Positions 56,038-64,000 of a stretch of DNA of 64,000 nucleotides are shown here, one piece after another (within the stretch, counting starts at the first letter, position 1; each line of letters begins with the position of its first letter). Location: NCBI RefSeq assembly GCF_014803385.1, contig NZ_JACYFC010000005.1, positions 124,001 to 188,000 of the forward strand. The letters run 5' to 3'. The notes under the pieces are model-generated. The model ran no database searches. It saw nothing but the letters and a program-made list of their open reading frames with translations, and had not been told where the DNA came from. The position numbers were made by a program, and so were the translations under genes. Source of the DNA: Marinomonas colpomeniae. GTDB taxonomy: Bacteria > Pseudomonadota > Gammaproteobacteria > Pseudomonadales > Marinomonadaceae.

Positions 56038-57075
56038 TTAACTTAAGCATCTAAGGAACTGGCCACTCAATGTTTTCAAGAAAGAAAAATACGCATTTTG
56101 ATTCAGCTTAATCTCACCACCTAAAGGATCAAGAGGTGCGGTTTTCACATTAGAACCATCTAATAAGCTTTTCACAATGGCTGGACTAAATTGCGGCTCA
56201 CTGAAAACACATTGGACATTGTGCTCTTCAATTTCATGACGAAGTTCAGCAACCTTTTTCGCGCCAGGCTTACGTTCTGGGCTCACAGTAACTTCCCCAG
56301 CATGACTCAAACCGTAATGCTCTTCAAAATACGTGTAGCCATCATGAAAAACGATGTAAGGCACAGTTTTTACCTTATCAAGAGATTTACGAATTTCAGC
56401 ATCGGTTACAGCAAGACCTTTTACAAACTTAGCTAAATTACCTTTGTAGTAAGATGCATTATCAGAATCCAAGTAAACAAGACGCATAGTGACAGCTTCT
56501 GCTAATACTCTCGCATTATCAGGAGATAACCAAACATGAGGATCTACACCATCATGGTTGTGACCTGCATGACCTGCATGATCTGCATGATCTTCATGAT
56601 CTTCATGATCTTCATGATCTTCATGATCTTCATGATCTTCATGATCTTCATGATCTTCATGATCTTCATGATCTTCATGATCTTCATGATCTTCATGATC
56701 TTCATGTTCTTCATGATCTTCATGTTCTTCATGTTCTTCTGCAAAATTGTGAAGTTTCACACCTTTTAATGCGAGCCACTCAATAGACGACTCTTCTTTA
56801 TTTGCATTTTCAAGTGGCTTTTCTAAAAAGCTTTCTAATGACTCACCAACCCAAACTACAGCATCTGCATTAACTATCTTTCTAAGATCTGAAGGGCGCA
56901 AAGCAAAGTCATGTGGTGACGCAGTACTAGATACAATTTGTTGAATGTCTGCTTTATCGCCAGTAATCGCAGCAACCACCATAGAAACAGGTTTAATACT
57001 TGTGACAATAACAGGCTTAGCCAGAGCAAGAGGAGACAAAGCTGAGACACCAAGAGTAAGCAATAGTTTGTTCAT
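56038..57075 (-). CDS. znuA: Zinc ABC transporter substrate-binding protein with a long His-rich loop
   Basis: Periplasmic zinc-binding protein of cluster A-I, 345 residues from the start at 57075, which begins a signal peptide (MNKLLLTLGVSALSPLALA). VTSIKPVSMVVAAI, SPHDFALRPSDL, VDPHVWLSPDNARVLA and HDGYTYFEEHYGL carry the expected metal-site histidines. A loop of HED triplets lies between SPHD and DPHVW, here at least 13 perfect copies, ending HADHAGHAGHNHDG. Such loops capture or buffer zinc. No permease or ATPase gene is beside it, so the rest of the transporter is elsewhere. A likely Zur box lies just upstream. Confidence 0.93.
   Translation of the reverse strand: MNKLLLTLGVSALSPLALAKPVIVTSIKPVSMVVAAITGDKADIQQIVSSTASPHDFALRPSDLRKIVNADAVVWVGESLESFLEKPLENANKEESSIEWLALKGVKLHNFAEEHEEHEDHEEHEDHEDHEDHEDHEDHEDHEDHEDHEDHEDHEDHEDHEDHADHAGHAGHNHDGVDPHVWLSPDNARVLAEAVTMRLVYLDSDNASYYKGNLAKFVKGLAVTDAEIRKSLDKVKTVPYIVFHDGYTYFEEHYGLSHAGEVTVSPERKPGAKKVAELRHEIEEHNVQCVFSEPQFSPAIVKSLLDGSNVKTAPLDPLGGEIKLNQNAYFSFLKTLSGQFLRCLS
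56590..56733. repeat. 9-bp tandem repeat in znuA encoding His-Glu-Asp triplets
   Basis: The 9-mer ATCTTCATG (plus strand) repeats 13 times without change from 56590 to 56706, then three further copies follow with a few substitutions to 56733. It keeps the znuA frame. Copy number could vary by slippage between strains. Confidence 0.95.
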
Positions 57076-57100
57076 TATTTGATACCAACAATTAAAGAAA

Positions 57101-57118
57101 ACGTTATAACGTAACAAT
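57101..57118 (-). promoter_or_regulatory. Probable Zur box upstream of znuA
   Basis: On the minus strand GTTACGTTATAAC, an imperfect palindrome, resembles the gammaproteobacterial Zur site GTTATAATATAAC (10 of 13 positions). It lies about 30 bases before the znuA start, where binding would repress. Confidence 0.5.
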
Positions 57119-57203
57119 ACATTACAAAAAAAAGAGATTCAAGCCATTCAACTAAAATCTCTATTTAATAGAGCTCTACATTTTTTCTCTGGATACTCAA
57201 ATA

Positions 57204-58220
57204 TTAATTCAACGCTAAATCGCTTAAAGATACAGGACGAACAATCAAACCAGCCCTTTGCCCAATAGGTAGCTTAATATTAGGAAAAACAATCGCATCT
57301 CCAGTTTTCTCAACGTGGTATTCACTCTTTTGTGAATGAGCCAATACATAGCCTTTTTCAAACTGAGTAAAGTTTTTAACATCGTCAGCAATGCTTAGCT
57401 CATAACTTTCGTCATCTTTTACCAAAGCATTTAATACCGAAAAAATATGCATATCAGATAAAGGAGATTGAGCCAATACACCAGTCTGCATCAATAAAGC
57501 TAGACTCTTCTCAATATCGGCAAAACGCGATAAATTGTTCTGGCCAAAAGGGAAAACCTTACCCAACTCAACTGTAAATGCATAAGCTCGATGCACTGCA
57601 TAGCTATAATAAGAAAACGTTGTAGTAGGTTGATGCGACAGCAAAATAGCTTGGATACCACTGGCGGCTAAAAACGCTAACTGGGTTTGACTATATATTG
57701 AGTTCTCAACAAAAGGGCAAACAGCAAACTTCTCATGCACTGAACCTCGAATAGCAGTATGCAGATCATAGTGCAAACGCATTTGCTTTGCGCTACTACC
57801 TACTGCGGAATAAAAATCGCTCACAGCCAGCTCAAGTCTTTTTGCTCTTTTAGCTTCAAACCCTTCGTAATTTTTCCAAGCACCGCTGAACAATCTGTTT
57901 AAGTTCACGTCACAAAAACGCTTTGCTAAATTGGCAGCAACAGGGTTGCCAATGATCACTAAAAGACGGACCTTCAATGTCAGTTGTCCATTTAAAATCG
58001 ATGCAACCAATTTATTAAGTAACTCCATTGGCCCTGTTTCGTTACCATGAATACCAACAGATAAAACAAGACTAATAGATGATTCCTGATTGGGCTCAAG
58101 CCTTAGAATACCAGTCTCTTCAACAAAACCTGTGCCACTAGGAAATAAGAACTGAAAAGGAGCAAGCTCATCTTGATTAGCTAATGTTAAAGCTAAAAAA
58201 TCGTTATTCAAAATAGTCAT
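57204..58220 (-). CDS. astE: Succinylglutamate desuccinylase
   Basis: A 338-residue zinc carboxypeptidase-like enzyme that hydrolyses N-succinylglutamate in the arginine succinyltransferase pathway. The zinc site reads GIHGNETGP (His/Glu) and LHYDLHTAIRGS (second His), with VELGKVFPFGQN later. Here it is away from other ast genes, beside znuA on the same strand. Family relatives include aspartoacylases; length and motifs fit AstE. Confidence 0.88.
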   Translation of the reverse strand: MTILNNDFLALTLANQDELAPFQFLFPSGTGFVEETGILRLEPNQESSISLVLSVGIHGNETGPMELLNKLVASILNGQLTLKVRLLVIIGNPVAANLAKRFCDVNLNRLFSGAWKNYEGFEAKRAKRLELAVSDFYSAVGSSAKQMRLHYDLHTAIRGSVHEKFAVCPFVENSIYSQTQLAFLAASGIQAILLSHQPTTTFSYYSYAVHRAYAFTVELGKVFPFGQNNLSRFADIEKSLALLMQTGVLAQSPLSDMHIFSVLNALVKDDESYELSIADDVKNFTQFEKGYVLAHSQKSEYHVEKTGDAIVFPNIKLPIGQRAGLIVRPVSLSDLALN

Positions 58221-58437
58221 TACTCTTCGCCTAAAGAAACCCTAAAATAAGCGTCTATCATATCAACTTTCCTAACACTGTAACCTGCATTATTTTAACG
58301 GGTGGATAAAATTGAAAAACAGGTCGCTTATTTATAATGACAAGAGCAAAAAGCAAACTAGGAGAAACCTTTTCTTTCTAACAAAATGCCGATACCCTTT
58401 ATTTTTAGATTAATACATTATTTCTGTAGAGTACCTT

Positions 58438-58974
58438 ATGCCAAAGCCTGACGAAGTCATTATATTAGTCGATAAGCACAACACGATAATTGGTGATATC
58501 CCAAGACGTTTAATGAATTTTGATACAGACTTTCATCGTGTTACTTATATTTTTGTGATTAATAAAGCAGGCAATTTACTTGTTCAGAAGCGAACCGATA
58601 ATAAAGCATTTTGCCCTGGATATTATGGAGTTACTACAGGCGGTGTTGTGGATAAAGGTGAATCGTATATTGATTCTGCACACCGTGAACTGCAGGAAGA
58701 ACTCGGTTTCGATGCACCACTAGAAAGCCAAGGTGTTTTCATGACGCAAGGTAAAGGCTTCAATATCTGGGGGAAACTCTACACCTGTCACTATGATCAA
58801 AAGCTACATGGTGAGTTAACACTGCAACCAAAAGAAGTCGCTTCTGTCCACGAAATGAGTATCGAGTACATTTTAAACAATAAAGATAATCTTTTGTTTA
58901 CCCCAGACACCTTAGATGCGCTTCACCATTATACAAACAAGCTTACCAAGGCTCAAAATGATGACCCGTTTTAG
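58438..58974 (+). CDS. NUDIX hydrolase (YfcD-like)
   Basis: A 178-residue hydrolase of nucleotide-diphosphate-linked compounds. The Nudix box is GGVVDKGESYIDSAHRELQEELGF in sequence order (from about residue 67; Glu-Glu pair ends it). FHRVTYIFVINKAGNLLVQKR is the isoprenyl-isomerase-like opening seen in YfcD/Idi relatives. Substrate unknown. Its end overlaps the next gene by 17 bases. Confidence 0.9.
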   Translation: MPKPDEVIILVDKHNTIIGDIPRRLMNFDTDFHRVTYIFVINKAGNLLVQKRTDNKAFCPGYYGVTTGGVVDKGESYIDSAHRELQEELGFDAPLESQGVFMTQGKGFNIWGKLYTCHYDQKLHGELTLQPKEVASVHEMSIEYILNNKDNLLFTPDTLDALHHYTNKLTKAQNDDPF

Positions 58975-59740
58975 CATTTATTTTTTAGCATTTACTATCT
59001 CCTTTCATGCAGGAGCTACAGAGCCCTGGCAGACTGACAGCTATATTCAAGACAGCTTTATAAAAATTGCATTAGAACGAGAATACAAAGAAACTAACAA
59101 CCCAAAAATCATACGTTGGAACAAACCTATTAAAATTTTCTTTGAAAGCGAGAGTGGCGACTCTGTTTTTCAAAAAGAACTACTCAGCGTTCATGCCAAA
59201 CACCTTTCATACATCACAGATTTATCGATTGAGTTCACTAACGACCCGAAAGAAGCTAACCTGTTTGCCATATTTACCACTTATGAAAATATGGAGAACA
59301 AAGTACAGCAATACATTGGAGACCCGGAAAAAATCCGCACGGCATTAGATGAAGCTATCTGTCTCGGTAATTTTAGGCGAAACTCTCGTTATGAAATCAC
59401 CAGAGGAAGCATTATTATCCCTGTTGATTACGCCCGAGAAAAATCCCGTTTTTTAGATTGTATTGTAGAAGAAATAACGCAATTCCTAGGACTCCCTAAC
59501 GATTCAAAAGATGTTTTCCCCTCTATTTTTAACGATGTAAGTATAGATATTTACTTAAGTCCACTAGACTATATTCTATTAAAAGCACTTTACTCCCCTT
59601 ACTTAACTCCAGGTATGGACGTTAAACAAACTAAGAAAGCCTTCCCACAGGTATTAGCCGATTTACATAGCAAAAAAGAAATAGAAAATTCGCTAAAAAA
59701 TGTACAAAAAAATAGCTTAAAAACTTATCTAGGTGATTGA
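58958..59740 (+). CDS. DUF2927 secreted protein
   Basis: A 260-residue protein with a signal peptide (MMTRFSIYFLAFTISFHAGA). The start is 58958: AAGG lies six bases before the first of two ATGs. The DUF2927 core shows IIRWNKPIKIFFES, then CIVEEITQFLGLPNDSKDVFPSIFND. The EEITQFLGL helix resembles a degenerate metalloprotease helix. Function unknown. Overlap with the NUDIX gene suggests coupled translation. Confidence 0.78.
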   Translation: MMTRFSIYFLAFTISFHAGATEPWQTDSYIQDSFIKIALEREYKETNNPKIIRWNKPIKIFFESESGDSVFQKELLSVHAKHLSYITDLSIEFTNDPKEANLFAIFTTYENMENKVQQYIGDPEKIRTALDEAICLGNFRRNSRYEITRGSIIIPVDYAREKSRFLDCIVEEITQFLGLPNDSKDVFPSIFNDVSIDIYLSPLDYILLKALYSPYLTPGMDVKQTKKAFPQVLADLHSKKEIENSLKNVQKNSLKTYLGD

Positions 59741-59892
59741 TTTTTTTACCTATAGTTATTAATAAACCCTGTCATAGGTCAATATTATTAGCATTTGAAT
59801 ACACCTTCCCATAAATTGTATTTATTCAATCTGCTTTTTTTTCACAAGTTAGGTAAAATGCGCCCATTAATTTTTCACACTGGAGAGTCCAA

Positions 59893-60993
59893 ATGTTTCC
59901 TGAGCTAAAAAATGATCGCTTTTTGCGTGCATTACTCAAACAACCTGTTGATACCACCCCTGTATGGATGATGAGACAGGCAGGACGTTATCTACCAGAA
60001 TACAGAGCTAGCCGATCTACTGCGGGTGATTTTTTGAGCCTCTGCAAAAATGATTCGTTTGCTTGTGAAGTAACCTTGCAACCACTAAAACGCTACGATC
60101 TTGATGCTGCAATTTTATTTTCAGACATTCTAACAATACCAGATGCAATGGGATTAGGTCTGTATTTTGAAGCTGGCGAAGGCCCTAAATTCAAACATGT
60201 CATCCGTAATAAAGCAGATGTTGATGCTATAGAAGCTATCACTGCAAGCGATTTAGATTACGTAATGAAAGCGGTAACTACCATCCGTCATGCGCTTAAC
60301 GGTGATGTACCTCTTATTGGGTTCTCTGGCAGCCCGTGGACATTAGCTACATATATGATTGAAGGTGGCTCTAGTAAAGACTTCCGCCACATCAAAGCAA
60401 TGATGTATAAATCGCCCGAAACATTACATGCATTATTGAGCAAGCTGGCGAAATCAGTTACTGCGTATCTGAACGGCCAAATATTAGCTGGGGCGCAGGC
60501 TCTACAAATTTTTGACACATGGGGCGGAATATTAAGCGGCCCGATGTATCAACAGTTCTCTTTGCTTTATATGAAAGAAATTTTAGATGGTCTTATTCGT
60601 GAACACGAAGGACAAAAAATTCCAGTTATTGTGTTTACTAAAAACGGTGGTCAATGGTTAGAAAACATCGCGGCTACAGGACCTGATGCCATTGGCTTAG
60701 ATTGGACCACTGATATTTCGGAAGCTAGAGCTCGTGTCGGTCATCAAGTTGCCTTACAGGGTAATATTGATCCTTGTGTTCTTTACGCGGGTAAAGAGGT
60801 TATAGAACGAGAAGTAGAAAATGTGTTATCTGGATTTGGCCACGGTAGTGGTCATGTCTTTAACCTCGGTCATGGTATTCATCAGTTTGTGAATCCGGAT
60901 CATCCGAAGTATTTAATTGATGCGGTTCATAATTTAGGCCAAAAATATCACGACCCTCAGTTTGATGATCTAGATGCAATGAATGGTCTTTAG
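59893..60993 (+). CDS. hemE: Uroporphyrinogen decarboxylase
   Basis: Removes four carboxylates from uroporphyrinogen III to give coproporphyrinogen III in heme synthesis. 366 residues. The signature near the N-terminus is [19 protein letters not shown], with the substrate-binding Asp in [14 protein letters not shown] and [17 protein letters not shown]. The ribosome site TGGAGAG precedes ATG 59893. Confidence 0.97.
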   Translation: MFPELKNDRFLRALLKQPVDTTPVWMMRQAGRYLPEYRASRSTAGDFLSLCKNDSFACEVTLQPLKRYDLDAAILFSDILTIPDAMGLGLYFEAGEGPKFKHVIRNKADVDAIEAITASDLDYVMKAVTTIRHALNGDVPLIGFSGSPWTLATYMIEGGSSKDFRHIKAMMYKSPETLHALLSKLAKSVTAYLNGQILAGAQALQIFDTWGGILSGPMYQQFSLLYMKEILDGLIREHEGQKIPVIVFTKNGGQWLENIAATGPDAIGLDWTTDISEARARVGHQVALQGNIDPCVLYAGKEVIEREVENVLSGFGHGSGHVFNLGHGIHQFVNPDHPKYLIDAVHNLGQKYHDPQFDDLDAMNGL

Positions 60994-61015
60994 GCAATGC
61001 AGTAACTAGTTATCT

Positions 61016-61050
61016 AGCTAGACATACTAACGACTGAACTATGTCTAGCT
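61016..61050. repeat. Stem-loop after hemE
   Basis: AGCTAGACATA (61016-61026) pairs perfectly with TATGTCTAGCT (61040-61050) 22 bases after the hemE stop. No T run follows, so it is not a clear intrinsic terminator. Confidence 0.6.
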
Positions 61051-61212
61051 GGACTTGATCTTATGAATTAAAATTATTTGAACTAAAATCAATAGGTTGA
61101 ATTAGGTTCTTCCTTACTAAGACTCATCTTCAAATAATTTTTATATCTGTATTAAATATAAGCAGAAATCATCAATCATGTGGCGACTTCTATAATAGAG
61201 TGGTATTTTTAG

Positions 61213-61587
<375 letters not shown>

Positions 61588-61635
61588 TCACTAAATATCT
61601 ATATCTGTCATTGTATAAGAGCACCACACCAAAAC

Positions 61636-61662
61636 AAAAAAAGAGGCATAAGCCTCTTTTTT
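61636..61662. terminator. Terminator between PII and the art operon
   Basis: AAAAAAGAGGC and GCCTCTTTTTT form a stem with an ATAA loop (GAGGC 61643-61647, GCCTC 61652-61656). It serves the PII gene and possibly, from the other side, artM. Confidence 0.92.
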
Positions 61663-61727
61663 AGTTTGTAACTCTTTTTTATATCTGGCCTATAAGATAT
61701 AGAGTATTAAAGGCCCTTTATTCAGGT

Positions 61728-62438
61728 TTAGCCTTTCTCTGGAACCTTAATTGATAAAGTACCTAAGTATCGATTTTGACGAAGCTCTATCTGTCGGAAC
61801 AACGCAATAATAACGATACTAATCACTAGATAAATAGCACCTGCCGCTAAAAAAATCTCCATCGGTGTATAGGTTCTGGCAATGATAGTTCTTGCCATTC
61901 CAGTTAGGTCTAAAATAGTAATAGTACTTGCTAATGCACTACCTTTTAGCATTAAGATAATTTCATTACCATACGCAGGCAACACAATACCAAATGCGCG
62001 AGGTAATAAAACTCGACGATACATTTGCACCTTACTCATACCGACAACTTTACAAGCCTCAACCTCTCCTTGAGGAATTGCTTGAATAGCGCCACGAAAA
62101 ATTTCTGCAGTATAAGCAGAGGTATTCAAAGTAAAAGCAATAATCGCACACCAAAAAGGCTCTTCGAGTATTGGCCAAAAAATACTTTCTCTCACTACTT
62201 CAAATTGCGATGCGCCATAATACACCAAGAATATTTGCACCAATAAAGGCGTACCACGAAAGAAAAAGATATAGGCAAAAGGGATGGCCCTGACCCAAGC
62301 AATAGGTGAAATTCTTGCCAAAGCAATAGGCAATGCAAATACACCACCCAATACAACTGATAGGATAACTAATTGAAAACTTACCCAAGCGCCCTCTAAC
62401 AAGCGAGGAAAGTATTCAACAACAACTGAAAAGTCCAT
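61728..62438 (-). CDS. artM: Arginine/polar amino-acid ABC transporter permease (ArtM-like)
   Basis: A 236-residue inner-membrane permease of the polar amino-acid family. RGTPLLVQIFLVYYGAS is the family signature, and the EAA loop reads EACKVVGMSKVQMYRRVLLP. About five hydrophobic segments. It follows artQ after three bases and is last in the operon. No ATPase gene is seen in the window for this transporter. Confidence 0.88.
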   Translation of the reverse strand: MDFSVVVEYFPRLLEGAWVSFQLVILSVVLGGVFALPIALARISPIAWVRAIPFAYIFFFRGTPLLVQIFLVYYGASQFEVVRESIFWPILEEPFWCAIIAFTLNTSAYTAEIFRGAIQAIPQGEVEACKVVGMSKVQMYRRVLLPRAFGIVLPAYGNEIILMLKGSALASTITILDLTGMARTIIARTYTPMEIFLAAGAIYLVISIVIIALFRQIELRQNRYLGTLSIKVPEKG

Positions 62439-62441
62439 TCC

Positions 62442-63131
62442 TTATCCTCTCGTTATGCCTCGGCTGGCACGCTTTTCCATATAGGAAACGAGCAGCATAG
62501 AAACAATAGTCAAAGCCAAATACATAAAAGCTGCCACCAAATAAAACAAGAATGCTTGCTTGGTACTGCTCACTGCGATATTAGCTTTACGCATAATATC
62601 TTCTAATCCAACAACGGATACTAAAGCGGTGTCTTTCAATAACACCAAAAATAAATTCCCAAGCCCAGGTAAAGCAATTCGCCATACCTGCGGCAAAATA
62701 ATACGATAAAACCGTCTAACTGGCCCCATACCTAATGCAATTGCAGATTCATGCTGACCTTGAGGTATTGATTGCAACGCACCACGAAACACCTCAGTAG
62801 CATAAGCGCCAAATGTAAGACCAAGCGCTGTAACGCCTGCTGCGAATGCGCCAACCTCAATGTATTCTTCATAACCAAATAATCCAGCGATTGCCATTAA
62901 AACGCTGGTTGCTCCGAAGTAAATAATCAGAACGGTTAACAACTCAGGAATACCGCGAATAATAGTGGTATAGCCATGAGCAATCCATCGGATGGTTTTT
63001 ATAGAGGACAGTTTGGCCGAAGCCCCTAACAGTCCCAATATTAAACCAACAAACAGAGAACACAGTGCTAGCTCTAGGGTAACAACAGCACCTTGCAGAA
63101 GCTGATCACCGAACCCATGAAGATCAATCAT
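62442..63131 (-). CDS. artQ: Arginine/polar amino-acid ABC transporter permease (ArtQ-like)
   Basis: A 229-residue permease partner of ArtM. TIIRGIPELLTVLIIYFGA is the signature region and the EAA loop is ESAIALGMGPVRRFYRIILP. Histidine or ornithine specificity is also possible for this family. It is preceded by a hairpin that may hold down its expression relative to the binding protein. Confidence 0.88.
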   Translation of the reverse strand: MIDLHGFGDQLLQGAVVTLELALCSLFVGLILGLLGASAKLSSIKTIRWIAHGYTTIIRGIPELLTVLIIYFGATSVLMAIAGLFGYEEYIEVGAFAAGVTALGLTFGAYATEVFRGALQSIPQGQHESAIALGMGPVRRFYRIILPQVWRIALPGLGNLFLVLLKDTALVSVVGLEDIMRKANIAVSSTKQAFLFYLVAAFMYLALTIVSMLLVSYMEKRASRGITRG

Positions 63132-63161
63132 AGTTTTTTCTCAGAGTAAGCGGAAAGTAAA

Positions 63162-63187
63162 TTCCTCGGTGTTTTAACACCGAGGAA
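63162..63187 (-). terminator. Hairpin between binding-protein and permease genes
   Basis: TTCCTCGGTGTT (63162-63173) pairs with AACACCGAGGAA (63176-63187), a perfect 12-bp stem, followed on the minus strand by TTTACTTTCC. Probably an attenuator or RNA stabiliser that gives more binding protein than permease. Confidence 0.65.
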
Positions 63188-63248
63188 CTTTCAGATAGGT
63201 CATGCTAAGCACATTGAAAATCAATTATTCAAAACTTAGCGTTCAGAC

Positions 63249-64000
63249 CTAGTAGATAGAGAACGGGAAGTAACGACCATTGATTTTTGCGTAAGTACCA
63301 TCCGCAATAATAGCATCAAGTGCTTTATTCAATTTCGCTTTTAGCTCACTGTCACCTTTACGAACAGCAATACCAATTTCGTCATTCTTCATGAAGGAAT
63401 TGCCTTTGAACTCAAATTTAGAAGCGCCTTCAGCAGTCTTCAACCAATTATATGTTGGAAGCTCATCAGACAATACGATGTCTAAACGACCAGAAATAAG
63501 GTCTAGATAAACATTGTCTTGGTTATCGTAAAATTTAAGATCTGCTTTACCAGTAAAGTTATCTTCTAGATATTGCGCACCCAAAGTAGCACGTTGAGCA
63601 CCGATTGTTTTACCTTCTAATGCATCTAGATCAAATGTCTCACCAACACGGCCCATGAAACGTAAGCCACCAGAGTAGTATTTATTGGTAAAATCAACGA
63701 CTTTCATACGCTCTTCAGTAATAGACATAGACGCGATGATGGCATCGAATTTACGTACTTTTAAGCCAGGAATAAGACCATCCCAATCTTGAGTTACTAT
63801 TTCACAATCCGCTTCCATTCTTGAACAAAGCGCACGAGCGATGTCGACATCAAAACCCTGAGCGTTGCCTGAAGAGTCAATAAAATTAAAAGGAGCCCAA
63901 GCACCTTCTGTCGCAAAGCGTACTTTATCTGCAGCTTGAACAGAAACAGATGAAATAGCGGCTGTTAGCAATAGAGCTGAGCCTAAAACGATTTTTTTTA
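63249..64000 (-). CDS. artJ: Arginine/polar amino-acid ABC transporter binding protein, 5' end cut by the window
   Basis: The periplasmic receptor for the ArtQM permease. The frame stays open to the right edge, reading KKIVLGSALLLTAAISSVSVQA before the mature protein ADKVRFATEGAWAPFNFID; this is a signal peptide whose first codons lie outside the window. SBP_bac_3 motifs: GFDVDIARALC, DWDGLIPGLKVRKFDAIIAS and MSITEERMKVVDFTNKYY. Ligand most likely arginine or a similar basic amino acid; histidine or lysine binding cannot be excluded. Confidence 0.9.
   Translation of the reverse strand, partial: KKIVLGSALLLTAAISSVSVQAADKVRFATEGAWAPFNFIDSSGNAQGFDVDIARALCSRMEADCEIVTQDWDGLIPGLKVRKFDAIIASMSITEERMKVVDFTNKYYSGGLRFMGRVGETFDLDALEGKTIGAQRATLGAQYLEDNFTGKADLKFYDNQDNVYLDLISGRLDIVLSDELPTYNWLKTAEGASKFEFKGNSFMKNDEIGIAVRKGDSELKAKLNKALDAIIADGTYAKINGRYFPFSIY

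Noticed and set aside
56590-56733. Regular 9-bp repeat that could be mistaken for a CRISPR or minisatellite
   Set aside because: Units are continuous without spacers and in frame inside znuA, so it is a coding tandem repeat.
56536-56769. Open frame on the plus strand opposite znuA coding repeated Met-Ile-Phe
   Set aside because: It is only the reverse reading of the His-Glu-Asp repeat; low-complexity and not a real protein.

Overview
The window is about 64 kb of ordinary gene-dense chromosome from an AT-leaning marine gammaproteobacterium, most likely an Oceanospirillales member close to Marinomonas. This comes from protein style and synteny only: pomAB beside xseB-ispA-dxs, prfB-lysS, zapA-ssrS-ygfA, a complete kdsD-A-C-B cluster, and glycine-betaine and amino-acid ABC transporters. 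I see no tRNA or rRNA genes, insertion sequences, prophage or CRISPR array.

Layout. 1-1.6 kb: end of a YbgA-like gene and a DNA photolyase. 1.7-5.8 kb: a CosR/EctR-like MarR regulator and a three-gene glycine-betaine/choline ABC transporter. 5.9-11.8 kb: dapB, the sodium-type flagellar stator pomAB, and divergently xseB-ispA-dxs. 11.9-14.1 kb: a LysR/VOC pair and a DUF1499 membrane protein. 14.3-30.3 kb: a catabolic region with a minus-strand FAD oxidoreductase-hyuA-hyuB-SDR operon, a minus-strand C-S lyase-VOC-amino-acid ABC ATPase operon, an IclR regulator, and a plus-strand binding protein-permease-permease-molybdoenzyme operon. 30.5-33.7 kb: an acyl-CoA synthetase, an AraC regulator and a rhodanese; the synthetase and rhodanese share a near-identical 40-bp operator. 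34-36.3 kb: a GGDEF-EAL protein and YnfA. 36.4-42.1 kb: small accessory genes (Rof-like, TIGR03643, DUF6151, DUF302, DoxX), then a probably Fur-controlled DUF4856-fatty acid hydroxylase pair and a small secreted protein. 42.3-49.7 kb: a chemoreceptor, hisC, lysS, prfB with its programmed frameshift, zapA, 6S RNA and 5-formyl-THF cyclo-ligase. 49.7-52.4 kb: two tandem TraF-like outer-membrane proteins. 52.6-55.9 kb: the CMP-KDO operon. 56-61.6 kb: a zinc-binding protein with a long His/Glu/Asp repeat, astE, a NUDIX hydrolase with a DUF2927 protein, hemE and a PII protein. 61.7-64 kb: an arginine/polar amino-acid ABC transporter whose binding-protein gene runs off the end.

The strongest candidate for something undescribed is 20.5-30.3 kb. 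A general amino-acid transporter, split between two divergent operons around an IclR gene, is linked to a MetC-type C-S lyase and a cytosolic BisC/TorA-type molybdenum S/N-oxide reductase. I infer uptake, reduction and cleavage of a sulfoxide-type sulfur amino acid. The best sequence-level regulatory find is the paired operator at 32182-32221 and 33211-33250: each holds two TGTC-led half-sites 21 bp apart, as AraC-family proteins use, and it links the acyl-CoA synthetase to the rhodanese under the AraC gene between them.
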